Of a DNA stretch of 64,000 nucleotides, positions 30,319-37,620 are shown piece by piece. The notes under the pieces were generated by a model. That model worked only from the letters and a program-made list of their open reading frames with translations. It was not told where the DNA came from and did not search any database. Made by a program: the position numbers and the translations under genes. The DNA comes from Sphingomonas edaphi (GTDB taxonomy: Bacteria > Pseudomonadota > Alphaproteobacteria > Sphingomonadales > Sphingomonadaceae), in NCBI RefSeq assembly GCF_003583725.1, contig NZ_QXTF01000001.1:682001-746000 (forward strand). Direction: 5' to 3'. How positions within the stretch are numbered: the stretch's first letter is position 1; the number at the start of each line of letters is the position of its first letter.

Positions 30319-31943
30319 TTGCCCCGTTCCCCTGGCCGAGGTTGTTCGCGGACAGACCGGAATTCGCTGCCTTCGGACCAAGTTGGCCAGACGCCCGCAC
30401 GGCTGACGCTGCGGCCGACTTCATAGGCCAAGCTTACGTCGGCTGCCGCCGCGTCAAAATCGAGGGCGGGCGACCATTCGTCGCAGGTCTGGTGGTAGCA
30501 TTTCATAAAGCCCTCGAGCCACTTCGCGCCCGCCTCGCGGCCGCCCTTCACCAGGTTCGGCGCGCCGCTGATCGCCATCAACAGCAGGGTCGGAATGCCG
30601 CGCTTGGCCATCGGGAAATGGTCGGCGCGATAGAAAAGTCCGCGCTCGGGTAGTGCTTCCGGCGTCACCATCCGCCCTTGCGCCCGCGCAGCATTCGCCA
30701 GTTCGTCTTCCAGGCTATTCTGGCCCTCGCCGACAAGCATCACGTCGCGTGCCGGGCCAGCGGTGTTAAGGATGTCGAGCGTGATGTTCGCCGCAACCTT
30801 GGCCGCCGGAGCGACGGGGTTCATCGCATAGGCTTCGGATCCCACCAGCCCGCGCTCTTCCGCGGTCCAGAAGCCGAACAGGATAGACCGGTCGGGCCTC
30901 GGGCCGCGCTTGAACGCCCGCGCGATGTCGAGCAGGCCCGCGACGCCCAGCGCGTCGTCATTCGCACCGGGACGGATCGTCCTGCCTCGCGCATCCGGCG
31001 CGCCGACGCCATAGGCATCCCAGTGCGCGCCATACATGACATATTCGTCCGGCACCGTCGCGCCCGGCAGCTTGGCGAGAACATTGGAGCTCATCACCCG
31101 CTTCACGCTGACCGGCACATCTGCGGAGAAGTGCTGCTTCAGCTCCGCTGGCTTGAAGTCGGCCTGCCGCGACGCCTTGCGCAATGCGCCAAGGTCGAGA
31201 CCGGAATCCGCGAATAGCCTTCGCGCGGCATCGCCGTGCAGCCAGCCTTGTAGCGCCAATCGCCCGGTCGCGTCGGCAATATCGTAATTTTCCCCTTGCG
31301 ACGCGTTGACCGTTTCCCAGCCATAGCCGGCGCCCGGCGTGTCGTGGACGATCAGCGCCGCGACCGCGCCACGTCGCGCAACTTCCTCATATTTGTAGGT
31401 CCAGCGGCCGTAATAGGTCATTCGCCGCCCGCCGAACTTGTCGACGCTGCCGTCTCCGGTCGCCGCTTCGAAATCGGGGTCGTTGACCAGTATCACGGCG
31501 ACCTTGCCCTTGAGGTCGACGCCCTTGAAATCGTCCCAGCCGCGTTCCGGTGCCGACACCCCGTAGCCGACGAACACCATCGGCGCCCTGTCGATCGTGA
31601 CGCGGTCGACCGGCCGGACCGTGCTGGCGTAAACATCCTTGCCGAACGCCAGCGGAGTCCTGTCCGCCGAAAAATTCCCCTGGCCCAACTGAGTATTCAC
31701 CAGTGGGACGTCCTGCGTCCACTTCCCCCCCGGTCCCGCGGGCTCCAGCCCGATCTTCTGAAGTTCTGTGGTCAGCCACGCGATGGTTTTTTGCTCGCCC
31801 CTCGTGCCTGGCGCGCGGCCCTCGAATTCATAGGACGCGAGTACTTTGGTGTCCGCAGACAGCCGTTCCGGCGAGATAGATCCAGGTGGCGCGGCAGCAA
31901 CGAGTGCAAGCGACAGCAGCGGGAGTGCGACGATCTTCATCAT
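30315..31943 (-). CDS. Secreted M28 family aminopeptidase with PA domain
   Basis: A 542-residue di-zinc peptidase. The signal peptide is MKIVALPLLSLALVAAA. A protease-associated (PA) domain spans about residues 110-250. The catalytic M28 domain carries its metal ligands as HWDAYG near residue 300, the bridging aspartate in GANDDALG, the Glu pair in TAEERGLVG, an aspartate in ITLDILNT and the final histidine in RADHFPMAK. It should trim peptides in the periplasm or outside the cell. The frame begins with ATG ATG; the first overlaps the bcp stop. It is followed by the MgtC-like gene with a GTGA overlap. Confidence 0.9.
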   Translation of the reverse strand: MMKIVALPLLSLALVAAAPPGSISPERLSADTKVLASYEFEGRAPGTRGEQKTIAWLTTELQKIGLEPAGPGGKWTQDVPLVNTQLGQGNFSADRTPLAFGKDVYASTVRPVDRVTIDRAPMVFVGYGVSAPERGWDDFKGVDLKGKVAVILVNDPDFEAATGDGSVDKFGGRRMTYYGRWTYKYEEVARRGAVAALIVHDTPGAGYGWETVNASQGENYDIADATGRLALQGWLHGDAARRLFADSGLDLGALRKASRQADFKPAELKQHFSADVPVSVKRVMSSNVLAKLPGATVPDEYVMYGAHWDAYGVGAPDARGRTIRPGANDDALGVAGLLDIARAFKRGPRPDRSILFGFWTAEERGLVGSEAYAMNPVAPAAKVAANITLDILNTAGPARDVMLVGEGQNSLEDELANAARAQGRMVTPEALPERGLFYRADHFPMAKRGIPTLLLMAISGAPNLVKGGREAGAKWLEGFMKCYHQTCDEWSPALDFDAAAADVSLAYEVGRSVSRAGVWPTWSEGSEFRSVREQPRPGERGK

Positions 31944-32413
31944 GCGGGCCCTCCGATCGACTGGGCTGCCTTCAGCACATCGGCCGCATGCCCCGGCACC
32001 TTCACCTTGCGCCAGGCTCGCGCGACCTTGCCGTCCGCGCCAATCAGGTAGGTCGCGCGCTCCATCCCCATATATTTGCGGCCGTACATCGACTTTTCGA
32101 CCCAGGTACCAAACGCATCGCTGACCCCGCCGTCCTCATCGGAAACCAGCGGCACCTTCAGCCCATATTTGTCGATAAACTTCTCGTGCTTTTTCATCGG
32201 ATCGCGCGACAGGCCGATCACCTTTACCTTAGCCTGGGCAAATTGGGGCGCCAACTCGGTGAAGTCCTGCGCTTCCCGGGTGCACCCAGACGTATCGTCC
32301 TTGGGGTAGAAATAGAGGACCAGTGGCCCGCCCGGCGATGACAGGTCCAGCTCCGATCCGTCGCTTGCGGTTACCTTGAGGGCCGGAACCTTGTCGCCTT
32401 CACCGATCATCAT
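31940..32413 (-). CDS. bcp: Thioredoxin-dependent peroxiredoxin, Bcp/PrxQ type
   Basis: A 157-residue peroxidase that reduces hydrogen peroxide and organic peroxides. The peroxidatic cysteine is C44 in DDTSGCTREAQDF, with the expected Thr and Arg of the active site (the Arg near residue 119 in MERATYLIG). It has no second cysteine, so it is the 1-Cys form, lacking the resolving cysteine that sits five residues away in E. coli Bcp. Both ends overlap neighbours by 4 nt: glnE upstream and the M28 gene downstream. Confidence 0.93.
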   Translation of the reverse strand: MMIGEGDKVPALKVTASDGSELDLSSPGGPLVLYFYPKDDTSGCTREAQDFTELAPQFAQAKVKVIGLSRDPMKKHEKFIDKYGLKVPLVSDEDGGVSDAFGTWVEKSMYGRKYMGMERATYLIGADGKVARAWRKVKVPGHAADVLKAAQSIGGPA

Positions 32414-35109
32414 TCGCTCTCCCTGACTTTTGCCCAGCGGCTGGCGATCCGCCTACGCGCCGCATCGATGGCCGTTACCAGCGCATCCCACTCATCAAAA
32501 CCGCACAGCCTGGCAACAAGTTCATGCGACTCCTCGGCCGGCTCCATGCCTTGCGTCGACACCAGCCGCAGGACGACCAACATCCGGCTCAGTAGGCGAA
32601 GATCCGCGTCTGCGCCCTGGTCGATCAGGCCGGCTTTGACCAAGGCCTCGATCGCCACCTCCAGCCGCGGATCCAGCGCCGTCTTGTTGGTTAGCTGCAA
32701 TATGTGGACCGCGAACTCTAGATCGACCAGCCCGCCTTCCCCCAACTTGATGTCCAAGGCCCCAGCTGGCGGTTTATGCCGCGCCATCTCCTCGCGCATC
32801 TTGGCCGCGTCGGCGCGGATCGTGGCGGCATCGCCGCTGTCGCGCAGGATCGCGCGGACCAGATCCCGGACCTTGGCCTTGGCTTCATTCGTTCCGGTCA
32901 GCGGCCGCGAGCGGCACAGCGCCATATGCTCCCAAGTCCAGGCCTCATTGCGCTGATAGGCTTCGAACGCCGCCAGGCTGACTGCCAGCATCCCCTGCGC
33001 ACCCTGCGGGCGGAGCCGCGTATCGACCTCGTAAAGCGGCCCGGCAGCGGTCGGCGTGCCCAGCGCCGCGCCAATCCGGCTGGCCAAGCGGTTGTAATAG
33101 TCGGTCGCGGGCATCGGCTTGTTCGCGTTCGACACCGCGCCCTCCGGCGCATCGAACAGATAGATGAGGTCGAGGTCGCTGGCATGGGTCAGCGCCCGGC
33201 CGCCCAGCCTGCCCAGACCAAGGATGACCAGCTGGCCGCCGGGCACCGTGCCATGGGTCCGCGCGAATTCCCGCGTTACGCCTTCTGCGAGCGCCACGAT
33301 CGCTGCTTCCGCTAGATCGCTATAGCCTTCGGCAATAAGAATCGGGTCGCGATGTGCCGCGAGCAGCTGCACGCCCAGCGCAAAGCGCCGCTCGCCGACC
33401 ATCCGGCGGATGCGGTCGAGTGCGATGTCGAATGGATCCCGGTCGATGACCGCAAGGAAGCGCTTCGCCAGTTCATTCGCATCGGGCGGTGGCGCGAAGC
33501 TGGACTCGTCAATCAGCCCGTCGAGCAGCGTCGGCCGCCGCCCCAGTTGGTCGGCAAGGGGCGGGGCATGGGCGAGGATCAGGGCCAGCAAATCGGCCAG
33601 GCGCGGCCGCGCAGCCAGCAGTCGGTAGAGATTCACCCCGCTCGATAATTTATCGACGACGTCGCTGAAGCGGTTGAGCGCGCGGACCGGGTCGGGGCCG
33701 GTTCCGACGGCGTTCATCAAATTGGGCAGCATTTGCTCGAACGCCGCCCGAGCAGCCGAAGACCGAAGCGAGCGAGAACGACCAGATCGCCAGTCCTGAA
33801 CGCGACGATAGGCTTCGTCGACATCGGCGAAGCCCATCGCGGTCAATTCCTTGCGCAGGATATCCGGATCGTTGGACAGCCTCTCCTCCCGCTCGGAGAT
33901 CAGGCTATCGAACTGCGCGCCGACTGCTTCGACGTGCGGGCGAAGCCAATCCACCAGCGCCGGGCCATCCTCCATTCCGTGCAGCTTCGCGACTGCGTCC
34001 AGCGCCCGGGCATCGCCGGGCAAGCGGTGATCCTGCCGGTCGTCGATCATCTGGACACGGTGCTCGGCGGTGCGCAGCGCGCGGTAGGCGACACCAATCG
34101 CGGCGGCGACCTGCGGCTCCAGGTGCCCTGCCGATGCAAGCGCCCGCAGCGCGTCCAGCGTCGCGGGCGAGCGCAACCCGATCTCCCGTCCGCCGTGAAT
34201 CAATTGGACGACCTGCGTGAAAAACTCCGCCTCGCGAATCCCACCCCGCCCACGCTTAAGGTCATAACCGGGCCCGAAAGCCTGTCCCTGTGCGTAATGA
34301 TCGCGAATTCTCAAGGAGATTTCGCGAATCTCCTCAATCGCTCCGAAGTCGACCGCCCGGCGCCAGATAAAAGGTCGGATTTCGTCGAGGAAAGACTGTC
34401 CGAGGGCGGTGTCGCCCGCGGCGGCACGGGCGCGGATGAAAGCCGCACGCTCCCACGGCAGCGCCGAGCTTTCGTAATAGCTGATGGCTGCGCCTACTGG
34501 GAGGACGATAGGGGTGACTTCCGGGGCAGGCCGGAGGCGCAAATCGACGCGGGCGACGTAGCCGTCGGCAGTTCTCTGCTGCATCAGCTCGACGAAGCGC
34601 CGTCCATATCGAACCGCGGCCTCGGCGGGATCGTCGCGCGGCCTCCTCGGCAGGCGGTCCGGGTCGAACAGCATGATAAGGTCGACGTCGGACGAGTAGT
34701 TGAGTTCCCGGCTGCCGAGCTTGCCGAGCGCAATGATGGCAATCCCTTCGGGCACGGCATCTGGCATTCGCTCCAGGATAACCGTCCGGACCGCCTCACT
34801 TATCGCGGCATCGGCGAAGTCCGACAGGGCTGCCGTCACCCACTCCAGCGAACCTTCCCCGCCAAGGTCCGCCAGCGCAACCGCCAGCGCAAGTGCGTGG
34901 CGCCGGCGACGAAGCTTCTCTGCAATGCTGTCGGAATGGATCGCCAAGGCGGCTCCGACAGCGGCGTCCGGGCCTTCGCTTCGAAACGTCGCGATAATGT
35001 CAGGAAACAGCGCGGCGGCGCTCTTCAAGAAGGGCGAATAAGCCTCAGCGCGCTCGATCGCGCCTTCCCGATCCGCCATCAACACTGTTGCAGTCATGCC
35101 GCGCTGCAT
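32410..35109 (-). CDS. glnE: Bifunctional glutamine synthetase adenylyltransferase/deadenylase
   Basis: An 899-residue enzyme that adds or removes AMP from glutamine synthetase in response to PII and glutamine. Two nucleotidyltransferase domains are visible, each with the G-S/G-x9-D-x-D pattern: GKLGSRELNYSSDVDLIML near residue 130 (deadenylase half) and GLGRLGGRALTHASDLDLIYL near residue 650 (adenylase half), each followed by a helical bundle. The length is normal. I kept the ATG at 35109; a second ATG four codons later (MTATVLM) and a third are possible and no Shine-Dalgarno sequence decides. It is divergent from a 44-codon gene. Confidence 0.95.
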   Translation of the reverse strand: MQRGMTATVLMADREGAIERAEAYSPFLKSAAALFPDIIATFRSEGPDAAVGAALAIHSDSIAEKLRRRRHALALAVALADLGGEGSLEWVTAALSDFADAAISEAVRTVILERMPDAVPEGIAIIALGKLGSRELNYSSDVDLIMLFDPDRLPRRPRDDPAEAAVRYGRRFVELMQQRTADGYVARVDLRLRPAPEVTPIVLPVGAAISYYESSALPWERAAFIRARAAAGDTALGQSFLDEIRPFIWRRAVDFGAIEEIREISLRIRDHYAQGQAFGPGYDLKRGRGGIREAEFFTQVVQLIHGGREIGLRSPATLDALRALASAGHLEPQVAAAIGVAYRALRTAEHRVQMIDDRQDHRLPGDARALDAVAKLHGMEDGPALVDWLRPHVEAVGAQFDSLISEREERLSNDPDILRKELTAMGFADVDEAYRRVQDWRSGRSRSLRSSAARAAFEQMLPNLMNAVGTGPDPVRALNRFSDVVDKLSSGVNLYRLLAARPRLADLLALILAHAPPLADQLGRRPTLLDGLIDESSFAPPPDANELAKRFLAVIDRDPFDIALDRIRRMVGERRFALGVQLLAAHRDPILIAEGYSDLAEAAIVALAEGVTREFARTHGTVPGGQLVILGLGRLGGRALTHASDLDLIYLFDAPEGAVSNANKPMPATDYYNRLASRIGAALGTPTAAGPLYEVDTRLRPQGAQGMLAVSLAAFEAYQRNEAWTWEHMALCRSRPLTGTNEAKAKVRDLVRAILRDSGDAATIRADAAKMREEMARHKPPAGALDIKLGEGGLVDLEFAVHILQLTNKTALDPRLEVAIEALVKAGLIDQGADADLRLLSRMLVVLRLVSTQGMEPAEESHELVARLCGFDEWDALVTAIDAARRRIASRWAKVRESE

Positions 35110-35206
35110 GGCGCAAATCGACGAATGATGAAACCGCTTGGGACTTCATGCATTTGTAATTCCGATGAATATCGAACGTCCCCTTTATGCGAGGACGGAA
35201 GACGCG

Positions 35207-35341
35207 ATGAAGCGGCCCATCAGCGACAGCGACCTTCCGCCAACGCAGGCTGCCCTTTCGGCCGCGCTTCGGCGCGCCTTCGCCCCGCCGGTGAACGGGG
35301 CGAATGACGAATTCGAGGCGCTGTTGAAAAAGCTTGGGTGA
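35207..35341 (+). CDS. Small hypothetical protein beside ecfG
   Basis: A 44-residue protein from the ATG at 35207, with GAGGACGGAAG 6-16 nt upstream. It begins MKRPISDSDLPPTQ and contains a likely helix (AALSAALRRAFAPP) ending EFEALLKKLG. An in-frame ATG at 35165 would add 14 residues. It is not NepR: it lacks the GRALRxxYDxxL core. It is convergent with ecfG with only three bases between the stop codons. I recognise no family; it may be real because of the ribosome-binding sequence and sphingomonad-like composition, but the length makes this uncertain. Confidence 0.45.
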   Translation: MKRPISDSDLPPTQAALSAALRRAFAPPVNGANDEFEALLKKLG

Positions 35342-35344
35342 CGC

Positions 35345-36055
35345 TCAGCCGCGATCGCGGCTGAGCTCATCCACTTCGCCCATGATTTCCTGAAGGGCCG
35401 ACTTATCAGGATCGGTCTTGTGCTGCCGTCGTGACGGCAGCTTTCCACCAGAGAGCAACGCCTCGAGTGCCACACGTCCCCGGGCGACCCGGCTCTTGAT
35501 CGTGCCCACCGCACATCCGCAGATTTCGGCCGCCTCCTCATAGGCGAAGCCGCCCGCACCGACGAGAATCAAGGCCTCACGCTGTGGCTGTGGCAAGTGC
35601 AGCAGCGCACGCTGCATGTCGCCAAGCTCGACATGGCGGTCCTGACTCGCAGGCGCCGCTAGGATTTTCGCCGCGGTGACATCGTCCCACTCCCCCTTGA
35701 AGCGTGCGCGACGCATCTGGCTCAGGAACAGGTTTCGAAGGATGATGAAGGTCCATGCCCGCATGTTGGTTCCAGCCTGGAAACGCTTGCGCGCGGCCCA
35801 CGCCTTCAGCAACGTTTCCTGAACAAGGTCGTCAGCAAGATCGCGGCTGCCGGATAGGGAGCGGCCAAAGGCACGCAGGTGCGGAATTACCTGGCCGAGT
35901 TGTTCCTTGAATTCATCGTCGGGTAGCGGAATGGGTTCGGGGCGTACCCCGTCCTCGGCCTCAATTTGCTGTTCGTCGCTCACTGAAACCCGCCCCGATT
36001 CGGCATCGACGGAATCGACCGCCACCGCCTTTTGATACGCACCGATGCTCTCCAT
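35345..36055 (-). CDS. ecfG: General stress response ECF sigma factor EcfG
   Basis: A 236-residue sigma factor of the ECF15/EcfG group that directs RNA polymerase to GGAAC-N16/17-CGTT promoters of the alphaproteobacterial stress response. Region 2 spans about residues 50-120 (LADDLVQETLLKAWAARKRF, then MRAWTFIILRNLFLSQMRR), and region 4 about 145-205 (PQPQREALILVGAGGFAYEEAA and GTIKSRVARGR). The acidic 40-residue N-terminus is an extension. I chose the ATG at 36053-36055; the TTG one codon earlier is less likely. It is the second gene after a 46-codon membrane protein, and both lie behind a perfect EcfG promoter, implying positive autoregulation. Confidence 0.93.
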   Translation of the reverse strand: MESIGAYQKAVAVDSVDAESGRVSVSDEQQIEAEDGVRPEPIPLPDDEFKEQLGQVIPHLRAFGRSLSGSRDLADDLVQETLLKAWAARKRFQAGTNMRAWTFIILRNLFLSQMRRARFKGEWDDVTAAKILAAPASQDRHVELGDMQRALLHLPQPQREALILVGAGGFAYEEAAEICGCAVGTIKSRVARGRVALEALLSGGKLPSRRQHKTDPDKSALQEIMGEVDELSRDRG

Positions 36056-36067
36056 CAATTTAGGGTG

Positions 36068-36208
36068 TCAGCGCGCGATGAACAATATGAGCGCGAAAAT
36101 CGCCACGACGAGCAGCAACCCGACGCCGAGGACGACCCGGGTCACATGCGGGGTCGCTCCCGCCCGAGCTTCGGTAGTCGTCAAATGTTCAGGCTGGCCG
36201 TCTGTCAT
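36068..36208 (-). CDS. 46-residue single-pass membrane protein before ecfG
   Basis: Found by translating the minus strand between phyR and ecfG. The product begins MTDGQPEHLTTTEARAG, followed by PHVTRVVLGVGLLLVVAIF and ends LILFIAR. It has a polar N-terminus of about 22 residues and one membrane helix of about 21. GGGGG is 5-9 nt before the ATG. Its stop is 12 bp before the ecfG ATG, so the two are probably cotranscribed from the EcfG promoter upstream. Function is unknown; small membrane proteins of this build are common beside sphingomonad sigma factors in my memory, but I cannot verify this. Confidence 0.65.
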   Translation of the reverse strand: MTDGQPEHLTTTEARAGATPHVTRVVLGVGLLLVVAIFALILFIAR

Positions 36209-36245
36209 GAATCCCCCAACAGAGAAAAGAAAGTTCGAAGGTTCC

Positions 36246-36271
36246 AACGCCGCGGAGTCAGGCGCGGTTCC
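36246..36271 (-). promoter_or_regulatory. EcfG-dependent promoter of the membrane protein-ecfG operon
   Basis: On the minus strand GGAAC (36267-36271) and CGTT (36246-36249) are separated by exactly 17 nt, a perfect match to the EcfG consensus. Transcription would start about 30 bp before the ATG at 36208. The region also holds an 11-bp inverted repeat, AAGGTTCCAAC (36238-36248) with GTTGGAACCTT (36278-36288), enclosing the promoter. Confidence 0.85.
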
Positions 36272-36307
36272 GAAACGGTTGGAACCTTTGAACGATTATT
36301 GTCGAGG

Positions 36308-37108
36308 TTAGGCCGCGGGTACCGTCGCGGCGTCGAAAAACAGCGCTTGGCTAATCGCTGCCTTGACCGTCGACCGCTGGAACGGCTTGGTGATGAGGAA
36401 CGTCGGCTCGGGGCGCGTGCCGGTCAGCAACCGCTCAGGGAACGCCGTGATGAAGATTACTGGCACCGAAAATTCGGCAAGGATGTCTTTCACCGCATCG
36501 ATGCCTGAGCTGTCGTCCGCCAGCTGGATATCGGCCAGTACGAGGCCCGGGGGCGATTTGCGGGCCTGCGCAACAGCTTCGTCGCGCGTCACAGCGACGC
36601 CGGTGACATTATGGCCCAGGTCGCGAACGATTGATTCAATATCCATTGCGATGATCGGCTCGTCCTCGATGATCAACACGTCGGCGTGAGTTTGGCGCTC
36701 AATTTCCGACATGGCTTCCGCAACCAGGCTGTCGACGTCGTCGGGCGACGCGGAAATCAGATAGGCGGCATCCTCGCTGGAAAAGCCTTCTAGGCTGGTA
36801 AGCAGCAGCGCTTGCCGCGAAAGCGGCGTTATCCGCGACAGGCGCGCCTGCGCGATGCCCTCTGCGCCGGCCAGGTCCATCGTCGGCTCCTCGCCTTCCT
36901 CGATATTAGCGCTGGACCAGATGGCGTGGAAGGTACGGTACAAACCAAGTCGCGGATCGACTTCGCGCGGAAATTCTTCCGGTGAGGCGACAATGGTTTC
37001 CAAGGTCGCGCGGACGAATGCATCGCCGTGCTGCTGGCTGCCGGTCAGCGCGCGCGCATAACGACGGAGGAAAGGCAGGTGCGGTGCAAGTTCCTGGCCA
37101 AGCGACAT
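36308..37108 (-). CDS. phyR: Anti-anti-sigma response regulator PhyR
   Basis: A 266-residue regulator of the general stress response. Residues 1-135 form a sigma-like domain resembling EcfG regions 2 and 4 (AFVRATLETIVASP, SRITPLSRQALLL, FSSEDAAYLI). Residues 142-260 form a receiver domain with the acidic pocket IIEDEP, phosphoacceptor D193 in LADIQL, conserved T221 and K241. The sequence FITAFPERLLTG matches the FATGUY receiver type specific to this system. When phosphorylated, the sigma-like domain binds NepR and frees EcfG. The gene is divergent from nepR with a 302-bp gap and lies upstream of the EcfG promoter of ecfG. Confidence 0.96.
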   Translation of the reverse strand: MSLGQELAPHLPFLRRYARALTGSQQHGDAFVRATLETIVASPEEFPREVDPRLGLYRTFHAIWSSANIEEGEEPTMDLAGAEGIAQARLSRITPLSRQALLLTSLEGFSSEDAAYLISASPDDVDSLVAEAMSEIERQTHADVLIIEDEPIIAMDIESIVRDLGHNVTGVAVTRDEAVAQARKSPPGLVLADIQLADDSSGIDAVKDILAEFSVPVIFITAFPERLLTGTRPEPTFLITKPFQRSTVKAAISQALFFDAATVPAA

Positions 37109-37410
37109 GTAGAAAACACTCCCCTCAAAATTCCAAAACGATACGCACCCGTATTGGGCGCGTCGCCGGTACGGTGCAACCCTGGCCGCCGCTGCAACGC
37201 GCCGTCACCATGGTGCAACACCCTTTGCCCCGACTTGCTGAAGTGTGGAACAAAGCACCGGCGATTTGGTTTCCATGCTAATTCGCCGTTCACGCTGCCC
37301 GGATTGACGGGGCGCCAACGCGGCGGATAGGTGCTGCTTCTCTTCCGTCGGCCGAAAGGCTGCGTGGCGATAATGCGCTGAGTGAGTGACTTGAATTGAG
37401 GAAGGCGCAT
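37109..37410. promoter_or_regulatory. Intergenic region between divergent phyR and nepR, weak EcfG-like site
   Basis: The 302-bp gap must carry the promoters of phyR (minus) and nepR-phyP (plus). On the plus strand GGAAC (37247-37251) is followed after 16 nt by GGTT, three of four bases of the CGTT box and one base short in spacing. Read on the minus strand the same stretch gives GGAAA and TGTT with 17 nt between, so it is roughly symmetrical. A direct repeat GGTGCAAC occurs at about 37172 and 37212, and a small inverted repeat ATACG-CACC-CGTAT at 37141-37154. None is decisive. Confidence 0.35.
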
Positions 37411-37617
37411 ATGCTTGCGCGCGAGGGGGACGAGAGGTTGAGTGGGACCAGTAAAGCCGATGGCCGCCGCGACAACGCCGGGGCCGGCTCTCCCGACAAA
37501 AAGAAGCGGAAAGACAAGCAGGGCAGCGTCGGGCGCGCCCTTCGCACCGTCTATGACGAGACCTTGCGGGAGGATGTCCCCAAGGATTTCCTCGACCTAC
37601 TCGGCAAGCTCGACTGA
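37411..37617 (+). CDS. nepR: Anti-sigma factor NepR
   Basis: A 68-residue protein that sequesters EcfG in unstressed cells. The charged, disordered N-terminal half (KKKRKDKQG) leads to the conserved two-helix core GSVGRALRTVYDETLRED followed by VPKDFLDLLGKLD, which fits the NepR family. I chose the ATG at 37411 because GAGGAAGG lies 6-13 nt upstream; an earlier TTG at 37396 is in frame but without such a site. The phyP-like kinase gene starts 3 bp after its stop, so the negative regulator and the likely PhyR phosphatase are cotranscribed. Confidence 0.93.
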   Translation: MLAREGDERLSGTSKADGRRDNAGAGSPDKKKRKDKQGSVGRALRTVYDETLREDVPKDFLDLLGKLD

Positions 37618-37620
37618 CAC

